Assembly: GCA_937124615.1 (NCBI GenBank)
Contig: CAKZKR010000091.1
Span: forward strand, 1 to 50,238
DNA from: an uncultured bacterium
Lineage (GTDB): Bacteria; Hydrogenedentota; Hydrogenedentia; Hydrogenedentales; Hydrogenedentaceae
Direction of reading: 5' to 3'
Length of the DNA: 50,238 nucleotides
Numbering within the stretch: the first letter of the stretch is position 1; each line of letters begins with the position of its first letter. Shown one piece after another: positions 36,250-46,781 of the stretch. The translations under genes were made by a program, and so were the position numbers. The notes beneath the pieces were generated by a model, which was not told the DNA's origin, did not search any database, and saw only the letters and a program-made list of their open reading frames with translations.

Positions 36250-39200
36250 ATGAAAATTAAATCTTTGATAGTAATGGTGGCTTTTGTTGTGCTATCACTA
36301 AATGCTTTTACTGCAGAGGTGATATTTAATGACCCAAACCTGTTATCAGCAGTACGGGTTCAGTATGAAGCACAGGTAGGAGTCCCGTTAAGTGACCCTC
36401 CTACGGATACAGAGTTAGCAGATCCTAATTTTGTAGAATTAGATGCTTCTTATTTAGGAATAACCGATTTGACAGGATTGGAAGCATGTACTTCTTTGGT
36501 ATCACTAAACCTGATAGCCAATGATATAACTGATATAACACCTGTAAGTGGACTAACAAGTTTAGTATATTTGATGGTAGGTAGAAATCAGATAACAAAT
36601 ATTTCGAGTTTGTCAGGGCTTACAAGTTTACAATATCTGGATATTGGTATGAATCAAATTTCAGATATATCTGTTCTCAATTCTTTCATAAATTTGATTG
36701 GACTGAATTTAGGTTTTGGAACTTTATTTTTATATGATGATTTTGACCCATTTTTTACAGGGGGAAATAACCTGGATGATAGCGACCTGACTGTTTTGGC
36801 ATCGTTAACAACTTTGGAGGTATTAAGTATCGGTGGATTGACGAATGTAAGCAGTATAAGTTTTCTAAGTAGCCTCAATAATTTAAGACAATTATGGTTA
36901 GGAACTAACCCGATTTCGGATTGGACACCATTAGGAGATGTTGACCAAAACTTAAACGCATTTTTATCGGTGAATTGTGGATTGGACCAGACAGTATTAG
37001 AGAATTATGTTGCCAATATGACCAACATTACTGCTTTAGACGAGGAAAATATTGGCTTATTAGGATTGGGATTTGAAAATGTTACAGATATTTCAGTTCT
37101 AAATGGGTTAAATCCAACCGTTGCATTTTTAGTAGGTCTTGGTATTAATGATATTGATGTTATTCAGGATTGGACTAATTTGTATATCTTTGTTTGTTCT
37201 GGTACGGGCATAACAAATATTAATGCGATTTTGGGACTACAAAATATATATATAGCGGAATTTAGTGGAAACAATATAGGTCCCAGTATGTTTACAGTGG
37301 AAAACCCAGTTACTTTAGATTCTTTGTATGGATTGAGTTTGAGTCAGAATGTACTTACGAATCTTAATGGTATTGAATACATGCCCAATCTTGTAGTATT
37401 TGATGCTTCATTTAATCAGATTAATGATATTTATGCATTAGATTCTGTATGGGCACCTAAAAACACATTGGAGCATCTAAATTTAAGTTTTAATCAAATA
37501 GTTGAAATAAATCCTCTCATAAATTACACGGAATTGAATAATGTACTTTTAAACAATAATCTTATAGAAAACTTCGGCTATTTAGAAGATAATGAAGGTA
37601 TTGGTGATGGTGATTATATTGATTTAAGATATAACCCGGTTCCGGATATTTTGTGTTATATAATAGACTTATTAGAAGCAAAGGTACAACCAACGGGTGC
37701 TGTGAATCGTGAAGGTGTATGTGAAGTTACCGTAACTATTGAACTTGAAGGTGAAGGAAATGTATTACCTTCCGTAGGAGCAAATACATTTAAATTTAGT
37801 AGTAATGTTATAGTTTTGGCATATCCACAAGCAAACAGTGGTTATGCTTTTGACCATTGGGAAATATGGAATGAAGGGACCTCTCAATTTGAATTACTAA
37901 CAGAGAACTATAGTTATTTCTTCATGAGTGTTCAGGAAGATATGTTATTACGGGCCGTTTTTGTTCCTGGGACATATACATTAACCTTTGAGATTGACCC
38001 ATCCAGTACAGGCACAGGGACTGTTTTTCCTTTATATGATGGTGAGGGTGTTTATTCTTATAAAGAAAATCAATTAGCGTCCTTATATGCATTGCCTGAT
38101 CCGGGGGCCTGTTTTGGTGGATGGACGGGGGACGCTGGGATTTTTGGTTATTCGCAATTCGTAAATATAATTATGGATAGTAATAAAAATATAGGGGCTG
38201 TGTTCTCAAACCAGTGTTATCAATTGACAATAGAAGTAGTAGGTGATGGTTTTACATCGCCTTCAGCAGGTACATATCAATATGTACAAGGGATAAATGT
38301 TAATATATTGGCATTTCCAGGGATGGGATATCAATTTGACCATTGGGAGGATGGTAATAGCAATAATCTTGGAACTGACAATCCGATAAATGTGGAAATA
38401 ACCCAGGATTTAACAATTCGAGCAATTTTTATTCCTATTCCTACTTATACTCTTACAATAAGTATTAATGGCTCTGGAACAACCAATCCTACGCCAGGTA
38501 TATATGTTTTTAATGCAGGTTCAGTTGTATCTGTTTCTGCTACTCCTGACGAAGGATGGGCTTTTAGTGGTTGGAGTGGTGATATAGGAGGAGCCAATCC
38601 TTTCGAAAATCCAATTCAGATTCTAATGGATGGTAATAAAGTTATAACTGCAAACTTCTTGGAAACAGATTATATGGTTGAAGTTTCTGTTGAAGGACCC
38701 GGAACTATCGATCCTGTACCAGGAACTTATTACTATTTTGAAGGGCAGTGGGCATTCTTTAATGCTATCCCGGATCCGGGGAAAGCATTTGCAGGTTGGT
38801 ATGAAAACGGTATAAGAGTGTGGGATTTCCCAGCATACGCTTTTCAGGTAACCTCGAATAGAGTTCTTGTTGCTCGTTTTGAAGAACCAACATATACTAT
38901 TGAATTAAATATTCAGGGGAATGGAACAACAAACCCACCGCCGGGAATCTATGGTTATGTCGAAGGGCAATGGTTGGTCTATATTGCATATCCGGGTCCC
39001 GGATGGGCGATAAAACACTGGATCACTACTGATGAAGAAATCTTAAGTACAGATGAACTGTTAATACTTTATGTTGAGAGAAGTTTAGTTATTACAGCAG
39101 TGTTTGAACCTTGTGATTGGGATGTAAATATAGCCCATGCCGGTACAGGAACTGGTGATACAAATCCTGACCCGGGGACATATTGCTATATAAATAATAG

Positions 39201-40218
39201 AGAGTTAGATTTATATGCTCAACCGGCTGTAGATAATTACTTCGGAGGTTGGCAGTTAATTAAAAACCCACTTAGTAACCCAGAAGAAAGTTGGGTCTAT
39301 TGGTTTAATGCTACAGTAACTATTGATGGACACTATAATATAATTGCTTACTTTAATTCCAATGGATGGCTCTTTAATTTCCAGGTGGAAGGAGATGGTG
39401 TCGTCCAGTTAACTGATGAGAGAGAAATTCTGAACCCAGGTGTATATGCTCTGGCAAATAATTTTCCAATTAAATTGACAGCAATCCCTAATTTAGGCCA
39501 GGTATTTAAAGGTTGGTATTCCGGTGAGGAACTTATTTCAACAAATGTGGTTTTTGAAACCGTTCTTAACGATAATTTGCAACTTACTGCCAAGTTTAAA
39601 CCACAAGTATGGTATACACTCTTACTTAATGTCGTCGAAGGACAAGGCACGACAGCTCCAAACCCAGGTATTCCTTACCTATTTTTAGAAGGGCAAACCC
39701 AGGTTGTTCGTGCACTACCTGCGAATGGTTGGATTTTCGTAGCATGGACTGGAGATATTGAAGGTATTGCAAACATTGACCAACCTGAAATCACAGTACC
39801 TATGAATAGAAATAGAACCATAGGAGTTATCTTTGCTCGGGAGACTCCTGAAGGTGAAGGAGTAGCGGAAGGAGAAGGAACACCAGAGGGCGTAGTTGAA
39901 GGAGAAGGAGAAGGAGAAGGGACTGTTCCTCCGCCTCATAGTGGAGACCAAGATGGCGATGGAAAAATTAATCTGAGTGAACTGTTAAGGGTCATACAAT
40001 TCTTTAACTTTGGTGAATATCATTGTGAACCTGGAACAGAAGATGGCTATGCGCCGGGTCCGGGTAATAGGTCATGCACACCTCACGCATCAGATTATAA
40101 TCCACAAGACTGGGTTATCAGTTTAAGTGAGTTGTTACGGTTGATTCAGTTCTTCAATATAGGTGGTTACTATCCATGTGAAAGTGGTGAAGATGGTTAT
40201 TGTCCCGGTAGTCCATAA
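36250..40218 (+). CDS. Giant surface protein: LRR domain, nine InlB-B-like repeats, Glu-Gly linker, four-Cys double EF-hand tail
   Basis: A 1322-aa exported protein with signal peptide MKIKSLIVMVAFVVLSLNAF. Residues about 60-480 are internalin-like leucine-rich repeats (TSLVSLNLIANDITDITPVSG style). Residues about 488-1196 are nine repeats of about 75-85 residues (YTLTISINGSGTTNPTPG ... GWSGDIGG ... ITANF), the InlB-B/Flg_new-like beta modules. A Glu-Gly linker (about 1198-1228) leads to the tail (about 1231-1322), which has two EF-hand-like loops (DQDGDGKINLSE; DYNPQDWVISLSE), ELLRxIQFFN helices and four Cys. That tail matches the one on the protein at 1-1047. LRR plus InlB repeats suggest protein-protein adhesion; no ligand can be named. 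Confidence 0.87.
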   Translation: MKIKSLIVMVAFVVLSLNAFTAEVIFNDPNLLSAVRVQYEAQVGVPLSDPPTDTELADPNFVELDASYLGITDLTGLEACTSLVSLNLIANDITDITPVSGLTSLVYLMVGRNQITNISSLSGLTSLQYLDIGMNQISDISVLNSFINLIGLNLGFGTLFLYDDFDPFFTGGNNLDDSDLTVLASLTTLEVLSIGGLTNVSSISFLSSLNNLRQLWLGTNPISDWTPLGDVDQNLNAFLSVNCGLDQTVLENYVANMTNITALDEENIGLLGLGFENVTDISVLNGLNPTVAFLVGLGINDIDVIQDWTNLYIFVCSGTGITNINAILGLQNIYIAEFSGNNIGPSMFTVENPVTLDSLYGLSLSQNVLTNLNGIEYMPNLVVFDASFNQINDIYALDSVWAPKNTLEHLNLSFNQIVEINPLINYTELNNVLLNNNLIENFGYLEDNEGIGDGDYIDLRYNPVPDILCYIIDLLEAKVQPTGAVNREGVCEVTVTIELEGEGNVLPSVGANTFKFSSNVIVLAYPQANSGYAFDHWEIWNEGTSQFELLTENYSYFFMSVQEDMLLRAVFVPGTYTLTFEIDPSSTGTGTVFPLYDGEGVYSYKENQLASLYALPDPGACFGGWTGDAGIFGYSQFVNIIMDSNKNIGAVFSNQCYQLTIEVVGDGFTSPSAGTYQYVQGINVNILAFPGMGYQFDHWEDGNSNNLGTDNPINVEITQDLTIRAIFIPIPTYTLTISINGSGTTNPTPGIYVFNAGSVVSVSATPDEGWAFSGWSGDIGGANPFENPIQILMDGNKVITANFLETDYMVEVSVEGPGTIDPVPGTYYYFEGQWAFFNAIPDPGKAFAGWYENGIRVWDFPAYAFQVTSNRVLVARFEEPTYTIELNIQGNGTTNPPPGIYGYVEGQWLVYIAYPGPGWAIKHWITTDEEILSTDELLILYVERSLVITAVFEPCDWDVNIAHAGTGTGDTNPDPGTYCYINNRELDLYAQPAVDNYFGGWQLIKNPLSNPEESWVYWFNATVTIDGHYNIIAYFNSNGWLFNFQVEGDGVVQLTDEREILNPGVYALANNFPIKLTAIPNLGQVFKGWYSGEELISTNVVFETVLNDNLQLTAKFKPQVWYTLLLNVVEGQGTTAPNPGIPYLFLEGQTQVVRALPANGWIFVAWTGDIEGIANIDQPEITVPMNRNRTIGVIFARETPEGEGVAEGEGTPEGVVEGEGEGEGTVPPPHSGDQDGDGKINLSELLRVIQFFNFGEYHCEPGTEDGYAPGPGNRSCTPHASDYNPQDWVISLSELLRLIQFFNIGGYYPCESGEDGYCPGSP
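37711..39835 (+). repeat. Nine InlB-B-like protein repeats
   Basis: Units open with a Y/W-x-L/V-x-x-x-I/V strand and a 'G-x-G-x-x-x-P-x-P/A-G' turn and close on 'V/I-x-A-x-F'. The nine units are diverged in DNA sequence, so they arose by old rather than recent duplication. Confidence 0.75.
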
Positions 40219-40243
40219 ACTAGTCTCTTAAACATGTAAACAT

Positions 40244-40280
40244 AAAAGTGAGTTGAATAAATTTTCAACTCACTTTTATT
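40244..40280 (+). terminator. Terminator of the giant LRR protein gene
   Basis: A perfect 14-bp stem, AAAAGTGAGTTGAA at 40244-40257 with its complement at 40264-40277, and a 6-nt loop. The right arm ends in TTTT and is followed by ATTG, so the stem provides its own T-tract. Confidence 0.88.
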
Positions 40281-40294
40281 GTTATAAAATATTA

Positions 40295-40323
40295 TTGATT
40301 TTCAAAAAATTACATGTTATAAT
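40295..40323 (+). promoter_or_regulatory. Sigma-70 promoter of the giant PKD/Ig-like protein gene
   Basis: TTGATT at 40295-40300 and a perfect TATAAT at 40318-40323 are separated by 17 nt, with the extended TG at 40315-40316. It lies about 95 nt before the chosen start. Confidence 0.75.
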
Positions 40324-40419
40324 CTATATAGGAAAAATATAGTAATAAAAATAGAAGAAAAGTGTAAAAAGTAGTTTTAGTTTTATTTATTAAATGTAAA
40401 CATTATGAGGAGACAGTAT

Positions 40420-43400
40420 ATGTTAAAACGCAGTAAGTGGTGGGCTGTAATTCTTCTTTTCTTGCTGACAAACTACGCTTTTGGTGTAGTTTATGTAAAC
40501 AAAGCAAGTACGGATCCAAGTCCGGATGGAAGTTCATGGGCAAAGGCGTTCAGGACAATTCAAGAAGGTATTGATACTGCGGCAGCCATTGCCACTCCAA
40601 GTAGTCCAGAAGAGGTTTGGGTTGCTCAAGGGAATTATAACGAACTTAGAACAGAAACTTGGGGTGCCCCTGCTTCGGTTGAAGGTTCGTTAGTGATGGC
40701 TGATTACGTCCATTTGTATGGTGGTTTTAAAGGGGGTGAGATATCTCGTGACCAACGACGTCCTTCTCAATATATAACAACAATTGATGGTAGAACATCA
40801 AGAGGGGGGACGAATGCATACCATGTGATTGTTATAGGCAAAGCAAATGAACCCAATTATGGTGTGGTTATAGATGGCTTTCATATTCGTGGTGGTAGAG
40901 CGACAGGTGTTGCTGGTGACTATCATACATGGCGCGGTGCAGGAATTTATAACTGGCTTTCATCCCCGAGGATAGGTAATTGTGTTTTTTATGACAATAC
41001 TGCAGCTACCGCAGGTGGCGCAATTGCCAATTTGTCTGGCACTATTGGCTCTAACAATTTCAAAGCCAATGCATTAATACATGATTGTGTTTTTTATAAT
41101 AACACTTGTAATGAATCAGTGGATACTGGGGTATCTCCAATTCGTGGTGGTGCAGGGCTATTCAATAATGGCATTAATCAATCGAATGTAGAAATAGGAA
41201 ATGAAACATACATCGTGAATTGTACCTTTTACAATAATGTTTCTGCCAATTTATCGGGTCCTATGCTATACAATGCAAATACAATTATGAACAGTGGCTG
41301 TGGGGTTAATTTCCCAAAAGTGTATAACAGCATTCTTTGGAGTGTCCCTGCACCGTCCAATCCCCATATACGGGCATTTAGACCTGCCATTGGATATGTA
41401 AATATAGATGTTCAATATTCAGATGTTCAAGGGGGGTATCTGGGAACAGGTAATATTAATGCAGATCCATTGTTCCGTAATCCGGGGAACAATGATTTCC
41501 GTCTAACGGTTAACTTCCCTTCACCGGTATCTCCATGTTTAGATACAGGTGCAGACGCTTTGGTTCAACCGCCGTTAGGGCCAGGAAGGGTGGATGTGCG
41601 AAACTTCCAGAGGAAAAATGGCTCTGCTGTTGACATGGGTGCCTATGAAAATGTAGCGACTCCTATTGCTGATTTTTCGGCTACTCCTACAGAAATAATG
41701 GTCGGTCAATCGGTTCAATTTACTGATTTATCGAATACATTTGGATCATGGTCTGAAACCACATGGTCATGGAACTTTGGGGACTCAGGAATAAGTTATC
41801 AACAAAATCCAAATCATCAATATAACACAGCGGGCAGATATACTGTCTCATTAACTGTTCAAACAGCGGAAGGGAATGATAATGAGACGAAGACAAATTA
41901 TATTATAGTCCACACACCTCCTGTAGCAGACTTTTCTGCAGCGCCTACACAGGGGCTATATCCTTTAACAGTAACATTTACAGATTTATCCATTCCCGAT
42001 CAATTACCGGGTAATACTACTCAAATCACCGACTGGTATTGGGATTTTAATGGTGATGGTAATGATGATGCTCATTATACAACCGCAACGAATCCTCAAT
42101 GGACCTACAATTCTGTTGGGATTTATACAGTTCGATTGAGAGTCGTTACACAGTACGGTGAAGATACAGAGACAAAAACAAATTATATTGATGTATGGCC
42201 CGACCCATTAACAGTTACCTCTATATCCTTATTAGAGATAGAGACGCCTCGTAATAACCCATTTAATGAAGATGATTTTTCCAATCCTACCACTCTTAAT
42301 CTTACAGATGGATATATCGGTTTTGGTCGTTCTTTCAGGATAACTGTAACAGTTAGTGGTGGGTATGGACCTCCATATAATTATCAATGGCAGATTTCCA
42401 GAGGGGGTGGTCCATGGGGAAATTTATCTGATGGAAGTTATTTAAGAAATGTAAATGGTTCTGATGGTCCCAATAACACACCTGTAACAACTGTTATAAG
42501 TGGAGCAACTACGGCTCAGTTGACAGTTCAATATGCTATTCCTGGTTTTGAGGATGGACAGTATCGTTGTGTGGTAACCGACCCCAATGATACACCTCCT
42601 CCACCTAACCAGGTTATTTCTGAGACGAAGTCGGTCTCAATTAATACAAATATGTTAAGAACAGTGGTAGACTTAGCCAGTCCTGTAAGAAAATATGTTG
42701 GTGAAAATGTTATTTATGGTTTCAAGTTTATTGGTGGACCTGGTACTGGTTATATCTATCAGTGGTATATTAACCGGGGTGAGACTTTTGACAGTGTTGG
42801 TGGAGGAACCAATCCAATAACAATTTTCAATCTTGACCAAACCATGATAGGAGATTACTATGGAACGGCCGTTAATAATGAATCTGGTGGGGGACGAACA
42901 GTATTCTGTGGCCCTTCCACTCTGAATGTTCAGCCAATAGTTTCTATTGCTTCACAGCCTCAAAGTATACATCGTAACACAGGAGGAACTGCACAATTTA
43001 GTGTAACTGCTTCTGGTGGTTATTCACCATATACCTATCAATGGCTATGGAATAATTCTACCCCATTAGTAGATGGTTCTCACCCATCCGGCTCTGGCGC
43101 AACTGTATCTATTTCGAATGTGGGTGCTACATCTACAATTACAATAACCGGGCTTGCTTTAATAGATGCAGGCAATTATAAATGTCGTGTGACGGATTCT
43201 GAGAATCGTGGCGCTCCATCTATAGAAGATTCTCAGAATGCAACACTTACAGTTACAAATCCGTTCACAGTCACCAACCCAACTCCAAGTCCAGTGAGTA
43301 TATATGAAGGTCAGACTTATAGCGTTTCTGTAACTGCTTCTGGCGGTACACCTCCGTATACATTTGGATGGCAGAGAGATACCGGAAATGGATATGTAAC

Positions 43401-45159
43401 CCTAACTGATGGCGGTTTAGGTGGTAGAGTATCCATTGTTAGTGGTGCTGCCAATTCAGTATTGCAGGTACTTAATACAGTAACGGGGGATTCAGGTTTA
43501 TATCGTTGTGTTGTAATAGACAGTGGACCTGACCCTGATGCATATCCTGCGAATGCAGGTAGTTTAAATGTATATAAAAATCTGGTCGTCAGTACGGACC
43601 ATCCATCAGATATAGTAGAAAATATCGGGAATCAAGCACAATTTGCCGTTCAGAGAATAGGTGGAATGCCACCAATCAATTATGAATGGCAATATGCTAC
43701 AAATGAATCAGGTCCATGGACAACATTATCTAATGGACCACATCCATTGCATGCAAGTTCGATAGTTTCCAGTGCAGATGGACCGACATTAGGTATTCAG
43801 ATTGCTGAAGGTGCACATCTATCAGCATTACAAAATTCGTTCTATCGGTGCATTGTAACAGATAGTGGAACGCCTCAGTCAGGCATATCTCGCATTGCGA
43901 AGTTGTCTATTACCAACTTTATAAATGTTCAAGGTCCTGCAGATGTTCGTGCGTACACAGGTGAAGCACCTGTCCGATTAGTAGTCAATGTAAGTGGTGG
44001 ACAACCACCTTTCTTCTATGAATGGTTCAAGAATGATGAGAGTATTTTAGGTCCTGTAGAAGGACAGGATATACTTGATTTGGGTGTAGCAGATGAATCT
44101 GATGCTGGAAACTACTATGTGATAGTGAGTGACTCCAGTGGTGGTTTGAATCCTGATGTAAATTCGAGGGTAGCTATGGTAAAGATAGCAGATCCACCAC
44201 AAATAGTTACACATCCACAAAGCCAGAACCTGTACTCTGGACAAGATGCAATGTTCTATGTAGAAGTAACCGGTGGATTTGAACCATACAATTATGATTG
44301 GTGGCAAGTAGGTGTTGGTTCATTGGATGTTAATAGTAATACATTATTAATACCTGATGTGGATGTTACTTATGATGAAAATCAGTATTTTGTTTACATT
44401 ACTGACCAGCCATCTACAGTTACAGGTCTGAATACTACATTAACTTCTGACCCAGCTTTACTGAGAGTAGCAAGTAGTGAAGTTATCTTTACATTACAAC
44501 CTGAAGATGAATCGGTATACATAACAGACCCATCCTTCTGGTTAACCGCAGACTTTGTCGGCGGATTACCACCTCTCTACTACGAATGGAAACGAGACCT
44601 ACCGGGTGGTGGTACGGAATTTGTTGCTTCAAATACTCTGGCAATAGAAGTAAATGTAGCCTCGTTGGTTGTTGGAACCTATAAGTATTATCTTGAAGTG
44701 ACGGATGATGTACCGATGGTATATCAGTCACAAAAGGCAAATATAGAAGTAGGTTTGCATCTATCATTAGGACAAGACCTGTTACCAGAATACAGAGCCA
44801 CAGCAGGCGACCGTGTAGAGATGTCTGTCCAGGTAAATGGTGGATTGGGCGATAAGACCTACACATGGTATCGGAATGTCGGCGGAAAATCCTGGGAAGT
44901 TATTCCAGATGCTTTTGGTCCACTATTAGTGATTGACCCAGCAGAGGAAGAAGACTCAGGTCAATACTATGTAGTGGTACAGGATAGTGGGAGTACAGTA
45001 ACAGGACTAAATGATACAATTACATCAAGAACGGCGACTCTGGAAGTCGAAAAAGGTATACCTGCAAGCACAAATGTAGGCTTGATTATAATGTTTGTTA
45101 TTTCCACAATAATTGGAATGTTGACGATTGTTCGTAGAAAGACATTTTTAGGCAAATAA
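40420..45159 (+). CDS. Giant surface protein: beta-helix head, two PKD domains, nine Ig-like domains, IPTL-CTERM-like tail
   Basis: A 1579-aa protein. The in-frame ATG at 40405 is rejected because AGGAGA at 40408-40413 is an ideal ribosome site for ATG 40420, after which comes the signal peptide MLKRSKWWAVILLFLLTNYA. Residues about 21-410 look like a parallel beta-helix (polymorphic-membrane-protein-like: VVIDGFHIRGG, GGAIANLSG). Two PKD domains (about 414-595) have WSWNFGDSG and WYWDFNGDG. Nine Ig-like domains follow (about 600-1545), each with a 'SGG-x-PPY-x-Y-x-W' strand and Tyr-x-Cys or Tyr-x-Val partner. The tail GIPASTNVGLIIMF...VRRKTFLGK is a short motif, a membrane helix and a basic end, very like an IPTL-CTERM sorting signal. 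An adhesin or glycan-binding surface protein is likely. Confidence 0.87.
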   Translation: MLKRSKWWAVILLFLLTNYAFGVVYVNKASTDPSPDGSSWAKAFRTIQEGIDTAAAIATPSSPEEVWVAQGNYNELRTETWGAPASVEGSLVMADYVHLYGGFKGGEISRDQRRPSQYITTIDGRTSRGGTNAYHVIVIGKANEPNYGVVIDGFHIRGGRATGVAGDYHTWRGAGIYNWLSSPRIGNCVFYDNTAATAGGAIANLSGTIGSNNFKANALIHDCVFYNNTCNESVDTGVSPIRGGAGLFNNGINQSNVEIGNETYIVNCTFYNNVSANLSGPMLYNANTIMNSGCGVNFPKVYNSILWSVPAPSNPHIRAFRPAIGYVNIDVQYSDVQGGYLGTGNINADPLFRNPGNNDFRLTVNFPSPVSPCLDTGADALVQPPLGPGRVDVRNFQRKNGSAVDMGAYENVATPIADFSATPTEIMVGQSVQFTDLSNTFGSWSETTWSWNFGDSGISYQQNPNHQYNTAGRYTVSLTVQTAEGNDNETKTNYIIVHTPPVADFSAAPTQGLYPLTVTFTDLSIPDQLPGNTTQITDWYWDFNGDGNDDAHYTTATNPQWTYNSVGIYTVRLRVVTQYGEDTETKTNYIDVWPDPLTVTSISLLEIETPRNNPFNEDDFSNPTTLNLTDGYIGFGRSFRITVTVSGGYGPPYNYQWQISRGGGPWGNLSDGSYLRNVNGSDGPNNTPVTTVISGATTAQLTVQYAIPGFEDGQYRCVVTDPNDTPPPPNQVISETKSVSINTNMLRTVVDLASPVRKYVGENVIYGFKFIGGPGTGYIYQWYINRGETFDSVGGGTNPITIFNLDQTMIGDYYGTAVNNESGGGRTVFCGPSTLNVQPIVSIASQPQSIHRNTGGTAQFSVTASGGYSPYTYQWLWNNSTPLVDGSHPSGSGATVSISNVGATSTITITGLALIDAGNYKCRVTDSENRGAPSIEDSQNATLTVTNPFTVTNPTPSPVSIYEGQTYSVSVTASGGTPPYTFGWQRDTGNGYVTLTDGGLGGRVSIVSGAANSVLQVLNTVTGDSGLYRCVVIDSGPDPDAYPANAGSLNVYKNLVVSTDHPSDIVENIGNQAQFAVQRIGGMPPINYEWQYATNESGPWTTLSNGPHPLHASSIVSSADGPTLGIQIAEGAHLSALQNSFYRCIVTDSGTPQSGISRIAKLSITNFINVQGPADVRAYTGEAPVRLVVNVSGGQPPFFYEWFKNDESILGPVEGQDILDLGVADESDAGNYYVIVSDSSGGLNPDVNSRVAMVKIADPPQIVTHPQSQNLYSGQDAMFYVEVTGGFEPYNYDWWQVGVGSLDVNSNTLLIPDVDVTYDENQYFVYITDQPSTVTGLNTTLTSDPALLRVASSEVIFTLQPEDESVYITDPSFWLTADFVGGLPPLYYEWKRDLPGGGTEFVASNTLAIEVNVASLVVGTYKYYLEVTDDVPMVYQSQKANIEVGLHLSLGQDLLPEYRATAGDRVEMSVQVNGGLGDKTYTWYRNVGGKSWEVIPDAFGPLLVIDPAEEEDSGQYYVVVQDSGSTVTGLNDTITSRTATLEVEKGIPASTNVGLIIMFVISTIIGMLTIVRRKTFLGK

Positions 45160-45185
45160 GAATAATCAACATAGCATAAAATAAA

Positions 45186-45224
45186 AACGGGCTATCAATC
45201 CTAATGTTGATAGCCCGTTAATCT
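45186..45224. terminator. Terminator between the giant PKD/Ig gene and the sulfatase gene
   Basis: A perfect 13-bp stem, AACGGGCTATCAA at 45186-45198 with its complement at 45207-45219, closes an 8-nt loop, with AATCTTT after it and AAAA before it. It serves the plus-strand gene and may also stop minus-strand transcription from the sulfatase. Confidence 0.88.
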
Positions 45225-45283
45225 TTATAGAAAAAAACTACATTATTTGTAATTTAAATATTGTTAAAAGTTTTAGATAGTTA

Positions 45284-46699
45284 TTATGCTTTTCCACAAG
45301 GACGAATATTTTTTTTCAAATTATTGTCAAAACGAATAGCAATATTCTTCAGTTTTTCTACCAGTTTAGGATGTTCAGAGGCAAGATTGTTCTGTTCTTT
45401 AATATCTTTTTCTAAATTAAATAAGGATAATTCAATAGTCTCATCCCTATCTGTTCCGCGTTTACCATCTTTTCCCGGTGAAACAAGATTTACATATTTA
45501 TGAGGAAGATGCAGTTTCCATTTTCCTTTTCTAATACCTTGCAATTCATTATGAAGATAATAAAGAAAGAAGTCATGAGGAGAATTGCTATCCGGATTTT
45601 TAAGTAGTTCCCATATATTTTTGCCATCGCGAAAGTCTTTCTTAGGATAATCTGTATTTGCTAAATAGGTAAAAGTGGGATAGAAATCAAAAGTGGCGCA
45701 TATTTCGTTGCAGTTTTTTCCTGAAGGTATAAACTGTGGAGACCAGGCTATACATGGGACCCGCATACCCCCTTCAAAGGTGGTTCCCTTACCACAGCGT
45801 AAGGGTCCAGCACTCCCGCCATGATTCCCATAAATTAACCAAGGACCGTTATCAGATGTAAATATAACCAGTGTGTTTTCTGCTAATCCCGTTTCTTTTA
45901 ATATGTTCAATATTTCACCTACAGACCAGTCAATTTCCTGGACCGTATCGCCGTATAAACCCGCACCTGATTTTCCCTCAAATTTTTTTGATATATGGAG
46001 GGGAACATGTACCATTGTATGGGGTAAATATAAGAAAAACTTATTATCTCTATTCTTCTTAATAAAATCTATGGACCTTTCTGTGTATTCGGTTGTAAGT
46101 TTACTTTGGTCTGGGTTTGTATCAATAATCTTATCTCCTTCAACCAGAGGTAATGGGGGAGCATTGGGTTCATCCTCATCCGGTCCCATATCGTTTGAGT
46201 AGGGGATCCCATAATACTTATCAAAACCATGATTGGGGGGTAAAAACGGGGGTAAGTGTCCCAAGTGCCATTTACCGTAACAAGCAGTATTATATCCAGC
46301 ACTTTTCAATGCTTCTGCCAATGTTACTTCAGATGAATTGATACCTGTTCGAGCTGTATTCCCGAGAACGCGAGGCAAACCTACGCGGGATGGGTAGCAA
46401 CCGGTCATTACGGAAGCGCGGGTAGGTGTGCATACAGGTGCACATGCATAAAAATCTGTGAATTTTATCCCTTCCTCTGCCATCTGGTCGAGATAAGGTG
46501 TTTTAAATGAGGTATTACCATAGCAGGATAAATCACCATAGCCAAGGTCATCCATCAATATAACTATAAAATTTTGTGGGTATTTGTTCTTCGAAAGTTT
46601 TTGTTTTTTACCTGTTGAAGTTATTAAGGAATGGGTAGAAATAGAAGAGCAAGTTAATAAACCCAACATAGTAGTCTTTAAAAAATTGCGTCTTCTCAT
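45284..46699 (-). CDS. Tat-exported sulfatase (arylsulfatase-like)
   Basis: A 471-aa protein. ATG 46699 is preferred to TTG 46705, with AAAAGG and GGAGGAG upstream. The N-terminus (MRRRNFLKTTMLGLL) is a twin-arginine signal. The metal-binding motif VILMDDLGYGDLS (Asp50, Asp51) is followed by CTPTRASVMTG, the sulfatase signature with Cys90 to be converted to formylglycine, and by GKWHLGH and FTSDNGP. It hydrolyses sulfate esters, probably of a polysaccharide, in the periplasm. It needs a formylglycine-generating or anSME enzyme that is not in this window. A prepilin gene lies upstream on the same strand and a convergent terminator downstream. Confidence 0.93.
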   Translation of the reverse strand: MRRRNFLKTTMLGLLTCSSISTHSLITSTGKKQKLSKNKYPQNFIVILMDDLGYGDLSCYGNTSFKTPYLDQMAEEGIKFTDFYACAPVCTPTRASVMTGCYPSRVGLPRVLGNTARTGINSSEVTLAEALKSAGYNTACYGKWHLGHLPPFLPPNHGFDKYYGIPYSNDMGPDEDEPNAPPLPLVEGDKIIDTNPDQSKLTTEYTERSIDFIKKNRDNKFFLYLPHTMVHVPLHISKKFEGKSGAGLYGDTVQEIDWSVGEILNILKETGLAENTLVIFTSDNGPWLIYGNHGGSAGPLRCGKGTTFEGGMRVPCIAWSPQFIPSGKNCNEICATFDFYPTFTYLANTDYPKKDFRDGKNIWELLKNPDSNSPHDFFLYYLHNELQGIRKGKWKLHLPHKYVNLVSPGKDGKRGTDRDETIELSLFNLEKDIKEQNNLASEHPKLVEKLKNIAIRFDNNLKKNIRPCGKA

Positions 46700-46781
46700 A
46701 GACAAAAAACCTTTTCTCCTCCTAATTACTTACTTGCTTTTTTTATTATACACTACCCGAATTTATTTTTCGAATTATATA

